DNA from: Willaertia magna
Lineage: Eukaryota > Heterolobosea > Eutetramitea > Acrasida > Naegleriidae
NCBI GenBank assembly: GCA_902984215.1
Contig: CADWAF010000149.1
Coordinates: 1 to 25,983, forward strand
Length of the DNA: 25,983 nucleotides
Direction of reading: 5' to 3'
Shown: in pieces, positions 17,267-25,983 of the stretch
How positions within the stretch are numbered: the first letter of the stretch is position 1
Layout of the letters: every line of letters starts with the position of its first letter
Made by a program: the position numbers and the translations under genes
The notes under the pieces: generated by a model
What the model saw: only the letters and a program-made list of their open reading frames with translations
Told to the model about the DNA's origin: nothing
The model's database searches: none

Positions 17267-17896
17267 ATGCACTCTAATGTTCAAGCGCAACACTTTGGGG
17301 CAAATACAAACATTGTTGTTGACGTCAGCCACCAACGTTTTATTAATGACTTAATACGTCAAGCAGATTTCTCACTTGACCAAGTTTCCTCAAATCTTTC
17401 TAATTTATTAGAATGTTTCTTTATTGAAAACCCTAAAAAGAGAAAGTCTTTAGAAGAAGACCATGAAGATCTATATTTCTATACTAATAGTAAAGAGAAA
17501 TGTGAGGATGACGAGACTGACTTGGAAGAATTAAGGACTTTCTTAACGAATAATAAATCAAGATGTTGTACACTTCAGGGAAAGAAAGAATTATTGAAAG
17601 AGTGGCTAATGAACCATAGACACAATCCTTATCCATCAGAAAAACAAAAAGATTTATTTATGAATGAGTTAGGATTTGACAAGAAACAAATAAATAACTG
17701 GTTTATAAACGCACGTAAACGTTACTTGAGAAAGAAAATAGTTTACTCACCTCCTGATATTCAGAGCAAAAATCAATTTGACACAATATTAGAATCAAAG
17801 GTTCGTGAGTCCCTTAATAATAGTAACAATAACAACGGTACTTCAACTACCTCAGCAACAACAAGTAAAAAGATAAAAAGAGAACCAAAGGAGTAA
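17267..17896 (+). CDS. TALE-class homeodomain transcription factor
   Basis: The 209-aa protein has one homeodomain, about residues 97-157: GKKELLKEWLMNHRHNPYPS, then KQKDLFMNELGFDKKQINNW and FINARKRYLRKK. The three-residue loop insertion with PYP between helices 1 and 2 and the WFINARKR recognition helix place it in the TALE class (PBC, MEIS, KNOX, BEL types), which act as DNA-binding heterodimers. The N-terminus (1-60) has helical hydrophobic spacing (RFINDLIRQADFSLDQV, NLLECFFIEN) that could be a dimerisation region; I cannot match it to MEIS or KNOX. An acidic linker lies at 62-90, and a basic tail (KKIKREPKE) may aid nuclear entry. Single exon, 195 bp downstream of cystinosin. Confidence 0.88.
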   Translation: MHSNVQAQHFGANTNIVVDVSHQRFINDLIRQADFSLDQVSSNLSNLLECFFIENPKKRKSLEEDHEDLYFYTNSKEKCEDDETDLEELRTFLTNNKSRCCTLQGKKELLKEWLMNHRHNPYPSEKQKDLFMNELGFDKKQINNWFINARKRYLRKKIVYSPPDIQSKNQFDTILESKVRESLNNSNNNNGTSTTSATTSKKIKREPKE

Positions 17897-18068
17897 CAAC
17901 CAATATAAGTGGTTGAATGATTATTCAACAATTTTGAAATCTTATCACACCTGTACAATTAAACAAACATTTAATGTAAAAAAATAATAACAATATCTTA
18001 TAAACAATAATTCAAAGTCTTTCTTCAACAAAAGAATTCCCAAGGCCAGAAGAGCCAAACTCTAAAAT

Positions 18069-18077
18069 GGCGGGAAA
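18069..18077 (-). promoter_or_regulatory. E2F-like motif upstream of exportin-2
   Basis: GGCGGGAAA on the plus strand is the reverse complement of TTTCCCGCC, the E2F/DP consensus core. It lies 85 bp before the exportin-2 ATG, in a spacer otherwise poor in G+C. The ATG three bases earlier (ATGGCGGGAAAG) opens only a short frame. E2F control of a nuclear-transport gene is plausible but inferred. The same 9-mer occurs once in the YR element at 5141-5149. Confidence 0.35.
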
Positions 18078-18161
18078 GGCATGATGTTTCGGAAATAGCT
18101 TTCAAAAAAAATACAAACACTCTTTTTCTCTACCCTTTATTTCAATAATTTATAATTCAAC

Positions 18162-21148
18162 ATGGAAGTAAATGAACAAAATTTTTCTTCTTTGGCAACA
18201 TTACTTCAAAACTCAATTTCACCACAAACAAATCTTAGACAAGAAGGTAAGTTTTCTTCTTTTAAGCTTAAACCAAAAACACAATTTTCTAAAGCCGAAC
18301 GTCAATTAAAGTCAATTGAAACTCAACCTGGTTATTCAATTTTAGTTTTAAAATTTATTGCTAATCAAAATTATAATCATATTTTAAGACTTGGTGCATC
18401 AATTATTTTAAAAAATTTTATTAAAAAAGAATGGGAATTATCACAATCATTAAAACCAGAAGATAAAGAATTAATTAAATCAAATATTATAGATTTAATG
18501 TTAACTGTAACAGATAAACCAATTCAAAGTACATTGTCAGAAATTATTTCTATAATATCTGAATATGATTTTTATAAGAATTGGCCAAATCTATTAGCGG
18601 TAAGTAATAAATTTAAATTAATTAATTTAATAAATGAAATTAGGAATTAGTGGCAAGAATGAAAGATACAGGTTTTGATTTAATTAAAAGTGTTTTATAT
18701 ACTTGTCATTCAATCTTTTTAAAATATAGAGAACAAGATAAAACTGATGAAATTGAAGATGAATTAATTTTTATAATGAATAACTTTGCAGAACCAATGC
18801 TTTTATTATTTAATGGTATAATGTCATCTATCCCAACACTCGAAGAAAATGCAATTGAATTAAAAAAAGCATTCTCTTGTATTCAATTACTTTTAGAAAT
18901 ATTTTATTCTTTAAATTGGGTTGATATTCCAGAGTATTTTGAAAATCATTTAGATGATTATGTTAAGATTTTTGATTTTTTATTAAAATATGAAAATAAA
19001 CATTTAGAAAGTGATAATGATTTAGAAGAAGGATTAATTGATAATATTAAGAAAACTGTTTGTTTATGTATTAATTTATATTTAGAGAAATATGATGAAC
19101 AATTCTTAAAATATGTTGAACAATTTGCTACAATTATTTGGGGATTATTATCTAAAATATCTCAGCATGTTAAACATGATGGATTAGTTTCTAAAGCTTT
19201 AGAATTCTTAACATTTGTTGCTAGAAGTGAGAAACATGTTATTTTTGGAGGAGCATTACCTTCAATTTGTGATAATATAATTATTCCAAATGTTACTTTA
19301 AGAGATGAAGATGAAGAAATATTTGAAGATGATCCAATTGAATATATTAGAAGAGATATTGAAGGATCTGATACTGATACAAGAAGAAGATCAGCACAAG
19401 AATTAGTTAAATATTTAAGTATTTATTTTGAAAAGGAAATTACAGATAATTTTATTCAAAAAATTCAAAATTTATTACAACAATCTGATTGGAAGAGTAA
19501 AGATGTTGCAATCTTTTTAGTTACTGCAATCTCTGTTAAGGCTTCAATTCAAAGAAAAGGTGTAACATCAGTTAATCAATATGTTGATGTTATGAACTTT
19601 TTAAATCATCAAATTATACCTGAAATTCAATCAGATAAATCTCATCCAATACTTAAAGCTGATGCAATTAAATTTATTTGTATCTTTAGACAACATTTAC
19701 CTAAACAATTGTTCCAAGTTATTTTCCCATTATTAACTAATTTATTAACTTCACAACAAAGTGTTGTTCAAACATATGCTGCTTGGTGTATAGAAAGATT
19801 ATTAACTGTTAAAGATGATAAACAACTTAGATATACAAGTCAAGATTTATTACCTTTTGCTAATACATTATTTGGTAATTTATTCTTATTACTTGGTGAT
19901 TCAAACGAAAATGAATATGTTATGAAAGCTATTATGAGAGTTACTTCAATTTTAAAGGAAAATATGAAACCAATTTTACCACAATACATTTCACAAATTA
20001 CAAATATTTTAGAGCGTGTTTGTAAAAATCCAAGTAATCCAATGTTTAATCATTATTTATTTGAATCTTATGCAACTGTTATTAAATTTAATTCAGATAG
20101 TATTGCTGAGTTTGAAACATCACTATTTCCTGTATTTCAAACTATTTTAAATCAAGATATTGAAGAATTTACACCTTATGTATTTCAATTATTATCACAA
20201 TTATTAGCTATTAGACAAGTACCTATCCCTGATTTATATGTTGGTTTATTCCCTAATTTCCTTAGTGTTCACTTGTGGGCTAATGAAGGTAATATCCCTG
20301 GTTTAGTTAGTTTCATTTCTAGTTTAATTACTAGAGCACCTGAAGAAGTATTGAAAGGTAATCAATTGGAACAAGTATTAGGTATTTTCCATACTTTAGT
20401 TATGCAAAAAACAAAAGATTATCATGGTTTCCGTATTTTGGATAGTTTAATTTCAGCTTTATCTTTTGAACAAATTAATAGATTTGTTGTTACTATTTTC
20501 CAAATTCTTTTTACAAGAATGCAAAAGAGAAAGACTGGTCAATTTTTGAGATGTTTAATTTTATTCTGTTCTAACTTTGTTGTTAGATATGGTCCAAATA
20601 ATTTAATTCAAGTAATTGATCAAGTTCAACAAGGTTTATTCCCTCAAATTGTTAAGGCTGTATGGGAGTCTTCACTTCAAAAAATTACAGGCAAAATTGA
20701 AAGAAAAGTGTCAGCTGTTGCTGTAGCTCAATTACTTTGCTCAAGTAATTTATTACAAAAGTATCCTGAGAGTTGGGAGGTTTTCTGTTTCCAATTAGTT
20801 AAATTTTTAGAATTACCAGCTGATAAAACAGAAGATGAAGAAGAGGAAGATATTATTGATGATTCTGATAGTTTGTTACAAACAGAGAAAACAACAACTG
20901 GATACAAAGTAACTTTTACAAAATTAAGTTTTGCTGCAAGAGGAATTGATGATCCAGTTAAAAATGTTCAAAATGCAAAAGTTTACTTTGCGCAAGCACT
21001 TAACCAATATTTAACTCAATTACAACAAAGTTCACCACAAGATTTACAAGTGATTAAAACAATATTAATGAAGGATACTAACATTGCTCAATGTATATTC
21101 CACTATTTACAAACAAATGGTTTTAATTCCTATCTATTTTTACAATAA
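18162..21148 (+). CDS. CSE1L: Exportin-2 (CSE1/CAS), importin-alpha re-exporter, three exons
   Basis: Exons 18162-18246, 18295-18599 and 18644-21148 give 2895 nt, 964 aa, close to the roughly 970 aa usual for the family. Intron 1 (18247-18294, GTAAGT...AAAG) is 48 nt, a multiple of three without stops, so an unspliced reading adds 16 residues. Removing it gives NLRQEAERQLKSIETQPGYS, which fits the first importin-beta repeat. Intron 2 is 18600-18643 (44 nt) and its removal joins NWPNLLA to ELVARMKDTGFDLIKSVLYT. The rest is all-helical HEAT repeats, including EDDPIEYIRRDIEGSDTDTR and RRRSAQELVKYL, the characteristic Cse1 region around HEAT 8, and LKADAIKFICIFRQHLP. With Ran-GTP it carries importin-alpha back to the cytoplasm. 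An acidic stretch (DKTEDEEEEDIIDDSDS) near the C-terminus is present. It is convergent with IF-2, stops 19 bp apart. Confidence 0.92.
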
Positions 21149-21167
21149 ACTCACAAAATTGACTTAT

Positions 21168-23366
21168 TTATTTTGACTTTTTAAGCTTATTTCTTTTTCT
21201 TTCAGACTCTTGAACTAATTCGTCGAAAGTTAGTTGTACTTCTTTCTTTGTTATTAGTTGAATTATATCTCCAGGCTTAATCTCTGTATAATTGTCCAAT
21301 GCAATACCACAATCACTACCTTTCTTTACTTCCTTTACTTGATCTTTAAAGTGGAAAAGAGAACCCAATGAAAGCTTATCTTGTAATATTTCTCCACTTC
21401 TTATTACTCGATAAAATTGATTTTTATCTGGTTTACTTATTATAGTTCCTTTTGTGACATTAGAACCAGCAATGTAAATTAAATTCTTTTTTCCAGTTCC
21501 TGTTTTTTCAGTATAGGTAAATGGTTGTTTACAAATTGCTTCAGCAGTCACTACATCTTCAAATCTAGGTGGTACCAATTTGGCCAACTCAGCCTTCAGG
21601 TAATCTATCAAATGGTAAATAACTTTGAATTGTGAAATAGATACATTATTCGTTTTTGCCTCAACTGCAATATTAGGTGACACTTTTGCATTCATTGCAA
21701 TAATTTGAGCTCCTTCAACAACCTTAGCAAAATGTATATCTGCTGAAGATACAGGACCTACAGATTGTTTAACTATCTGTATGATTGCTATGTCAGTAGG
21801 GAATCCAGAAATAATCTCGTTGAAAGCATCTATTGTACCAACTACATCAGTTTTTAAGACTATTGGAAGTACATATCTCTTTTCCTCATCTGATTCTTCT
21901 TGTACTTCCTCTTCTGTTTCAGTTTCCATTCTATTTTCTTTTTCTTTTAATTTTTCTTCATGTTTTAAAGCTCTCTTATTGTCAGTTTCAATTGTCATAA
22001 GTGCTAAACGATGATCTACAATTCTCTTTGCAAAATCTTCAGAATCAACTTCTATTAATTTTTCTCCAGATTTAGGCATACTTGTAAAACCAACTACCTC
22101 ACAAGGCTCTCCTGGTAATACAGTTTTCACTTCTTTTAAGTTTACGTCACGAATATTCTTTACTCTTCCATAAGCTAATCCAGATACTAAAAACTTTCCA
22201 GGTGTTAAGGTTCCTCTTCTTGTTATACAAGTGGCAGAAATACCAAGACCTGGTAATACCTTACATTCAATAATTGTACCTTGAATAGGACCCTCAACAA
22301 GAGCTTTTAATTCAAGCATTTCAGCTTGTAATTCTATAGCTTCTATTAATTCTTTTAATCCTTTAGATTTTAAAGCTGAAATATAAACAAATTGTGTATC
22401 TCCTCCTTTTTCTTCAGAAACAATTCCTTCATTCATTAATTGTGTTTCAACCATTTCAACATCTGCATTTGGTTTATCTATTTTATTAACAGCAACAATG
22501 ATTGGAACATTAGCCTCTGTTGCATGTTTAATAACTTCTTTTGTTTGAGGCATCACACCGTCATCAGCTGCAACAACTAAAACAATAATATCTGTCACTT
22601 GCGCACCACATGCTCTCATTGAGGTAAAAGCTTCATGTCCAGGAGTATCAATAAAAGTAATTGGCTTAGGTGACTTTAGTTTCACTTGAAAAGCACCAAT
22701 ATGTTGTGTAATACCTCCATGTTCTTTTTCTACAAGATTAGTATTTCTTAAACGATCTAATAAAGTAGTTTTACCATGATCTACATGACCCATGATAGTA
22801 ACTACAGCTGCTCTAGGTTTAAACTTTTTCTTATATGCAGCATCGGTTAGCTTTAAATCTTTAGCGGTAGGAAGATCATTATCTTCTGCCTTAAGAAGTC
22901 TTTGTACTTCACTATCCGATAATATCTTTGGTCTCGATCGGACGGGTATTGAACGTAAACGATCAAAACAAATATTTTCAATTGTTTCCATTGGAATTGG
23001 ATCGTCTAATGAGTAGCCTTTCGGAAGGAATTTTAGGACTGTATGAGGAGAGATTTCTATTGCTTGGGAAAGTTGTCTGGCGCTCATAGGTCCTTTTAGT
23101 TCAAATTCTTTATAATCTCCTAAGAATTCTTCTCTTTCCATTTCTTCTTCGTCTCCTTTTCTTTTCTTATGGGTTTTTTTACTTCTTTCATTTTCTAATG
23201 GAAGTGCACTTAGTATATTATTTAGTGTAAAATTTCGTTCTTTTTGTTGAATTATATTAAAAGAATTAAATATATATTTAATATTCGGACCGGAAAGGGA
23301 AATCTTTCTGTTAAACCCTCTCGACACCCAAAATTGCGAACATTTATTGGTGACTAATTTTCTCAT
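21168..23366 (-). CDS. Translation initiation factor IF-2, mitochondrial type
   Basis: The 732-aa protein starts with a basic N-terminus ([20 protein letters not shown]) typical of a mitochondrial presequence. The short N-region with [20 protein letters not shown] resembles the IF2 N-terminal helix domain. The GTPase domain has all motifs: GHVDHGKT (193-200), [11 protein letters not shown] (217-227), DTPGHEAF (240-247), NKID (294-297) and SALK near 330. Domain II and domain III follow ([39 protein letters not shown]), then the C2 fMet-tRNA-binding region. A charged insert of about 30 residues (near 480-505, ending [16 protein letters not shown]) separates domains II and III. The factor brings formyl-Met-tRNA to the organellar ribosome. 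No intron is seen. Confidence 0.93.
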   Translation of the reverse strand: MRKLVTNKCSQFWVSRGFNRKISLSGPNIKYIFNSFNIIQQKERNFTLNNILSALPLENERSKKTHKKRKGDEEEMEREEFLGDYKEFELKGPMSARQLSQAIEISPHTVLKFLPKGYSLDDPIPMETIENICFDRLRSIPVRSRPKILSDSEVQRLLKAEDNDLPTAKDLKLTDAAYKKKFKPRAAVVTIMGHVDHGKTTLLDRLRNTNLVEKEHGGITQHIGAFQVKLKSPKPITFIDTPGHEAFTSMRACGAQVTDIIVLVVAADDGVMPQTKEVIKHATEANVPIIVAVNKIDKPNADVEMVETQLMNEGIVSEEKGGDTQFVYISALKSKGLKELIEAIELQAEMLELKALVEGPIQGTIIECKVLPGLGISATCITRRGTLTPGKFLVSGLAYGRVKNIRDVNLKEVKTVLPGEPCEVVGFTSMPKSGEKLIEVDSEDFAKRIVDHRLALMTIETDNKRALKHEEKLKEKENRMETETEEEVQEESDEEKRYVLPIVLKTDVVGTIDAFNEIISGFPTDIAIIQIVKQSVGPVSSADIHFAKVVEGAQIIAMNAKVSPNIAVEAKTNNVSISQFKVIYHLIDYLKAELAKLVPPRFEDVVTAEAICKQPFTYTEKTGTGKKNLIYIAGSNVTKGTIISKPDKNQFYRVIRSGEILQDKLSLGSLFHFKDQVKEVKKGSDCGIALDNYTEIKPGDIIQLITKKEVQLTFDELVQESERKRNKLKKSK

Positions 23367-23628
23367 TTTTTTGTTTGAACAATTAGCTCTTTATTCACAA
23401 TTTTGACTGAATTATTGAATTAAATGTTAGCACACCTTAGTTGAAACTATAATACAAGTAGTAAAAGGGGTTACTTGCATCTGGAGAAGAAAACAGCTGC
23501 TACAATTCGAATAAGTCACAACATTCATCAACAGCAGCCTAAAACTGAAACAATACAGAACTAGCCATCACGAAATTACTGCTGAGACACACCTGTCGAA
23601 TCCCGATTTTAACCACAAGCACTAAAAA
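23367..23628. promoter_or_regulatory. Divergent promoter region, 262 bp
   Basis: This spacer separates the start codons of IF-2 (minus) and the N/Q-rich gene (plus), so it must hold both promoters. Its right half is less AT-rich than the other spacers here (for example ACACACCTGTCGAATCCCG around 23590). I saw no tRNA, repeat or clear TATA box in it. Confidence 0.5.
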
Positions 23629-25923
23629 ATGGACCCAAATGCATACATCAATTCCAGTCATCCTTCAAATCCATCTATACCCTTTTTAAATGATGATGGC
23701 ACCGTTCAATACGGCAGTTTAGATATAGATGCCTTTAACCCTGTATACAATAATAATAATGATCCAAAGGAAGATATTTTAGATTACTTCACTATAGAGG
23801 ATAATGAAATGATAAATGGTTATGATAACCTTATGATAAACCCACAACCAACACCTAATTTCGCTATTTCAAATCAACCACCACAAGTGACAACACCAAA
23901 TGGTAATATTGAAAATACTACCAATAATTTTAACGGTAATTTCTATAACCCACCACAACAATATCAACAACTGAATTATTATAATAATAATAATACCCAA
24001 CAACAAACAAATTTCAATGGTAACAACAACTATAGTTTTGTTGCTACACAACCTCAACAACATCAACAAATACAACAACAAGTAAATAATAATAATAATA
24101 ATAACTCTCCATTGTCCGAGAATGACATTAAATACTTAGAGAGTATTTTGAAAAAACTTACCCAACAAAACAATGTCAATAATAATTCTTGGCCAGCCCA
24201 ACAACAATTACCACAACAACAACCAAATTTCTTTCCTAATAACAATAATAATAATACCTATGTGTCCCCTCAACAACAAATACAACAACCTTCTAATAAT
24301 CAAAATGATAATATGAGTTATGAATTAATGACAAACTTACTGAAATTAGCAATTGAAGGAGGATTTATTCCTCCTCAAAGCCTTCAACAACAACAACAAA
24401 TGAATACAACCAATAATATTGACAATAATAGTTACTCTCAAGTCAATCAATCCGCAATGTCGGCGCCTAATGTCATCACATACAATCATCAACAAGAAAA
24501 TCTTCATTACTACCCTCATCAGCAACAACAACAATTAACAACTCCGCAACAGCAATCAATATCAAATATTGATAATACTTTATCTCAAGTTCTAGATAGG
24601 TCTTTAAATATTCGAAATTCACCATCTCTACAAACTCAACAATATAATAATAATAACTTCTCTCGTTCACCCACCAATTTCGATACTTTTGTCAACAATA
24701 ATAACGTCAATAATAGTCAAGTTATTCAACCTAATAATAACAGTCTTTTAAATTTAATGCAGGACCAAAATGTACATTCCGGTTCAACTCAACCAACATT
24801 AACAAATGGTGGTTATTCTATGGATTCAATGTCTAGCAATAATAGTAATAATTATTATCCAGTAAACAAGAATCAACAATATTTTAGTACTAGCAACAAT
24901 AATAATTATAACAATAATAATTTACCTTCTAGTATACAAATCCCTCAAAAACAACAACAAGTCGTTTCTAATTCTTCAAATATGTCAACAGGATCAAAAA
25001 CTCCTATTGATGTGTTCAGTACTAGTAGTAATCCAAGTCATAACACAAACAATAGTTATAACAAACAAACTACAACATTTATAATGGAAAATATGAATAT
25101 TCAAAATACTAATAGCATTAATCAAAATCAAAACAACAACAACAATATGGCAATGCAAGTACCTACAAAAGCAAAGAGAAATACTTGGACTGAATTTGTT
25201 GCAAAGAACTTGCATGCAATTAATGAAGATCAACAAAAAAAAGGACGGGTAGATCCAAATGTTGGAAGTTCTAGCAATAATGCAGGACTTCACTTAATAT
25301 CTAGTACCAATATACCAGTGAATGATGATTCATCGTTATTGAAAAGAACAAACTCAAAGAAAAGAAGTAATTCCGCTGGACCAACTGGCAGAAGAAAGAA
25401 GGATTGGGAAATCACCGTAATTGAGCAAAGAGATAATACCGTAGAACCTATCAGTCCAGGTGGTAGCTCACAAAGTTGTGCAAGTGAGGCTAGCGGTAAA
25501 AGTGATGCTAGTACGCATTCAACTAGTGGAAGAAGAAGAAGTTCTAGTTCAGAAAGAAAGAGTATTGAAAAACAAAGAAAAGTTAAAAACACATTAACAA
25601 GAAGACATTCGGCAGGTAGTTCTGTTGCAACTTTAGAGAACTCAAATAAATCAAGAAAGGAAATGAATAGTAGTGACTCTTGTTTGTTGCCTTCAACAGG
25701 TGCAGGTGGGAGTTCTTCATCAATGTCAACAAACTTAGGCTTAGGTCTTGATGGTGTAAATCTGAATGGATTTTATGATCAATTCCCTCCCACACCCACT
25801 ACTCCAGAGGTATCTTCTCCTGTAGAAGAAAATAGGAAAAAGAAAAAGAAAGGTATAAAGTTTTTCTACATGTTTGAACAATTAGCAAATGGTTTTTTAG
25901 GAAAGAAATCAACAAAGAAATAA
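23629..25923 (+). CDS. Large N/Q-rich, prion-like protein of unknown function
   Basis: A single frame of 764 codons. Residues 1-510 are dominated by Asn and Gln with Ser, Pro and Tyr, a composition typical of prion-like or condensate-forming regions; there is no charged run. Short ordered islands occur inside, for example LSENDIKYLESILKKLTQQ near 162-180 and YELMTNLLKLAIEGGFIPPQ near 230-250. From about 515 the composition changes: NTWTEFVAKNLHAINEDQQ, then RRKKDWEITVIEQRDNTVEP, a Ser/Arg/Lys-rich segment with several R-x-x-S sites (RRRSSSSERKS, RRHSAGSS), and TPTTPEVSSPVEE. A basic and hydrophobic end follows (KKKKKGIKFFYMFEQL). The charged C-terminal half may hold the conserved function; phosphorylation by basophilic kinases is plausible. 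I do not recognise a domain. The start follows AAAAATG. Confidence 0.75.
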   Translation: MDPNAYINSSHPSNPSIPFLNDDGTVQYGSLDIDAFNPVYNNNNDPKEDILDYFTIEDNEMINGYDNLMINPQPTPNFAISNQPPQVTTPNGNIENTTNNFNGNFYNPPQQYQQLNYYNNNNTQQQTNFNGNNNYSFVATQPQQHQQIQQQVNNNNNNNSPLSENDIKYLESILKKLTQQNNVNNNSWPAQQQLPQQQPNFFPNNNNNNTYVSPQQQIQQPSNNQNDNMSYELMTNLLKLAIEGGFIPPQSLQQQQQMNTTNNIDNNSYSQVNQSAMSAPNVITYNHQQENLHYYPHQQQQQLTTPQQQSISNIDNTLSQVLDRSLNIRNSPSLQTQQYNNNNFSRSPTNFDTFVNNNNVNNSQVIQPNNNSLLNLMQDQNVHSGSTQPTLTNGGYSMDSMSSNNSNNYYPVNKNQQYFSTSNNNNYNNNNLPSSIQIPQKQQQVVSNSSNMSTGSKTPIDVFSTSSNPSHNTNNSYNKQTTTFIMENMNIQNTNSINQNQNNNNNMAMQVPTKAKRNTWTEFVAKNLHAINEDQQKKGRVDPNVGSSSNNAGLHLISSTNIPVNDDSSLLKRTNSKKRSNSAGPTGRRKKDWEITVIEQRDNTVEPISPGGSSQSCASEASGKSDASTHSTSGRRRSSSSERKSIEKQRKVKNTLTRRHSAGSSVATLENSNKSRKEMNSSDSCLLPSTGAGGSSSSMSTNLGLGLDGVNLNGFYDQFPPTPTTPEVSSPVEENRKKKKKGIKFFYMFEQLANGFLGKKSTKK

Positions 25924-25959
25924 AATATTTGTACAAAAGTTCAATAATTGGGTTGTATT

Positions 25960-25983
25960 AACATTAAGGCATTATTTTTACTG
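25960..25983. repeat. Edge of a second copy of the YR element
   Basis: The last 24 bases of the window are identical to 4696-4719, the outer terminus of the YR element (beginning AACATTAAGGCATTATTTTT). The base before the match differs, so this is the element end. The insertion lies 36 bp after the stop of the N/Q-rich gene, in its 3' untranslated region. The body of this copy is beyond the window. Confidence 0.75.

Noticed and set aside
17320..17330. A perfect TGACGTCA (CRE-like palindrome)
   Set aside because: It lies inside the homeodomain protein's coding region, where it encodes VDVS; most likely chance.
21781..23016. Two plus-strand Ser/Leu-rich frames opposite IF-2
   Set aside because: Antisense shadows of a strongly supported gene, without start context or motifs.
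23595..23610. A tRNA B-box-like word (GTCGAATCCC)
   Set aside because: It lacks the full GGTTCGAATCC form, and no A-box or cloverleaf is seen upstream.
23869..25795. Several minus-strand Leu/Ile/Cys-rich frames
   Set aside because: Antisense of AAT, CAA and AAC repeats in the N/Q-rich gene; composition explains them fully.
1..25983. CRISPR arrays, rRNA genes, tRNA genes
   Set aside because: I saw none on either strand; the repeats present are microsatellites, homopolymer codon runs and the mobile-element repeats.

Overview
The window is nuclear DNA from an AT-rich eukaryotic protist. It has spliceosomal introns of 41 to 49 nt with GTAAGT-like donors, asparagine and glutamine runs encoded by AAT and CAA, and genes packed 20 to 300 bp apart. 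It also carries typical eukaryotic families: exportin-2, cystinosin, geranylgeranyltransferase beta, a TALE homeodomain, RGS and DSP phosphatase. The compact spacing and moderate coding GC suggest a heterolobosean amoeba of the Naegleria/Willaertia type rather than Dictyostelium. That is an inference and cannot be proven from the window. Host genes use the standard code, with TAA, TAG and TGA all serving as stops.

Layout. 1-1631 (minus strand): a dual-specificity phosphatase cut by the window edge at its catalytic Cys, then a membrane-anchored RGS protein with one intron. 1759-7260: a gene-poor island. Its left part is an extremely AT-rich tract with remnants of decayed minus-strand coding sequence. 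Its right part is a dead tyrosine-recombinase (YR) mobile element with a 51-bp direct repeat and hairpins next to the end of the recombinase. The outer 24 bp of this element reappear at the very end of the window (25960), so a second copy starts there. 7277-11779 (plus): a macro-domain protein lacking its 5' exon, a seven-TM protein whose first exon looks like a separate mini-gene, a 49-aa membrane micropeptide, a KIP/CDI-type CDK inhibitor, and a mitochondrial-type membrane protein. 11983-15113: a non-canonical poly(A) polymerase divergent from GGTase-I beta across a 59-bp spacer. 15230-21148 (plus): a KEN-box protein, six-exon cystinosin, a TALE homeodomain protein and three-exon exportin-2. 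21168-23366 (minus): organellar IF-2. 23629-25923 (plus): a large N/Q-rich prion-like protein.

The genes form no operon and no single pathway. Several bear on growth and cell-cycle control (CDI inhibitor, KEN-box protein, exportin-2 with an E2F-like upstream motif), but their adjacency may be chance. The most notable items are the CDI-domain CDK inhibitor in a protist and the YR element. Several gene models here are visible only after splicing exons that simple ORF calling would split or miss.
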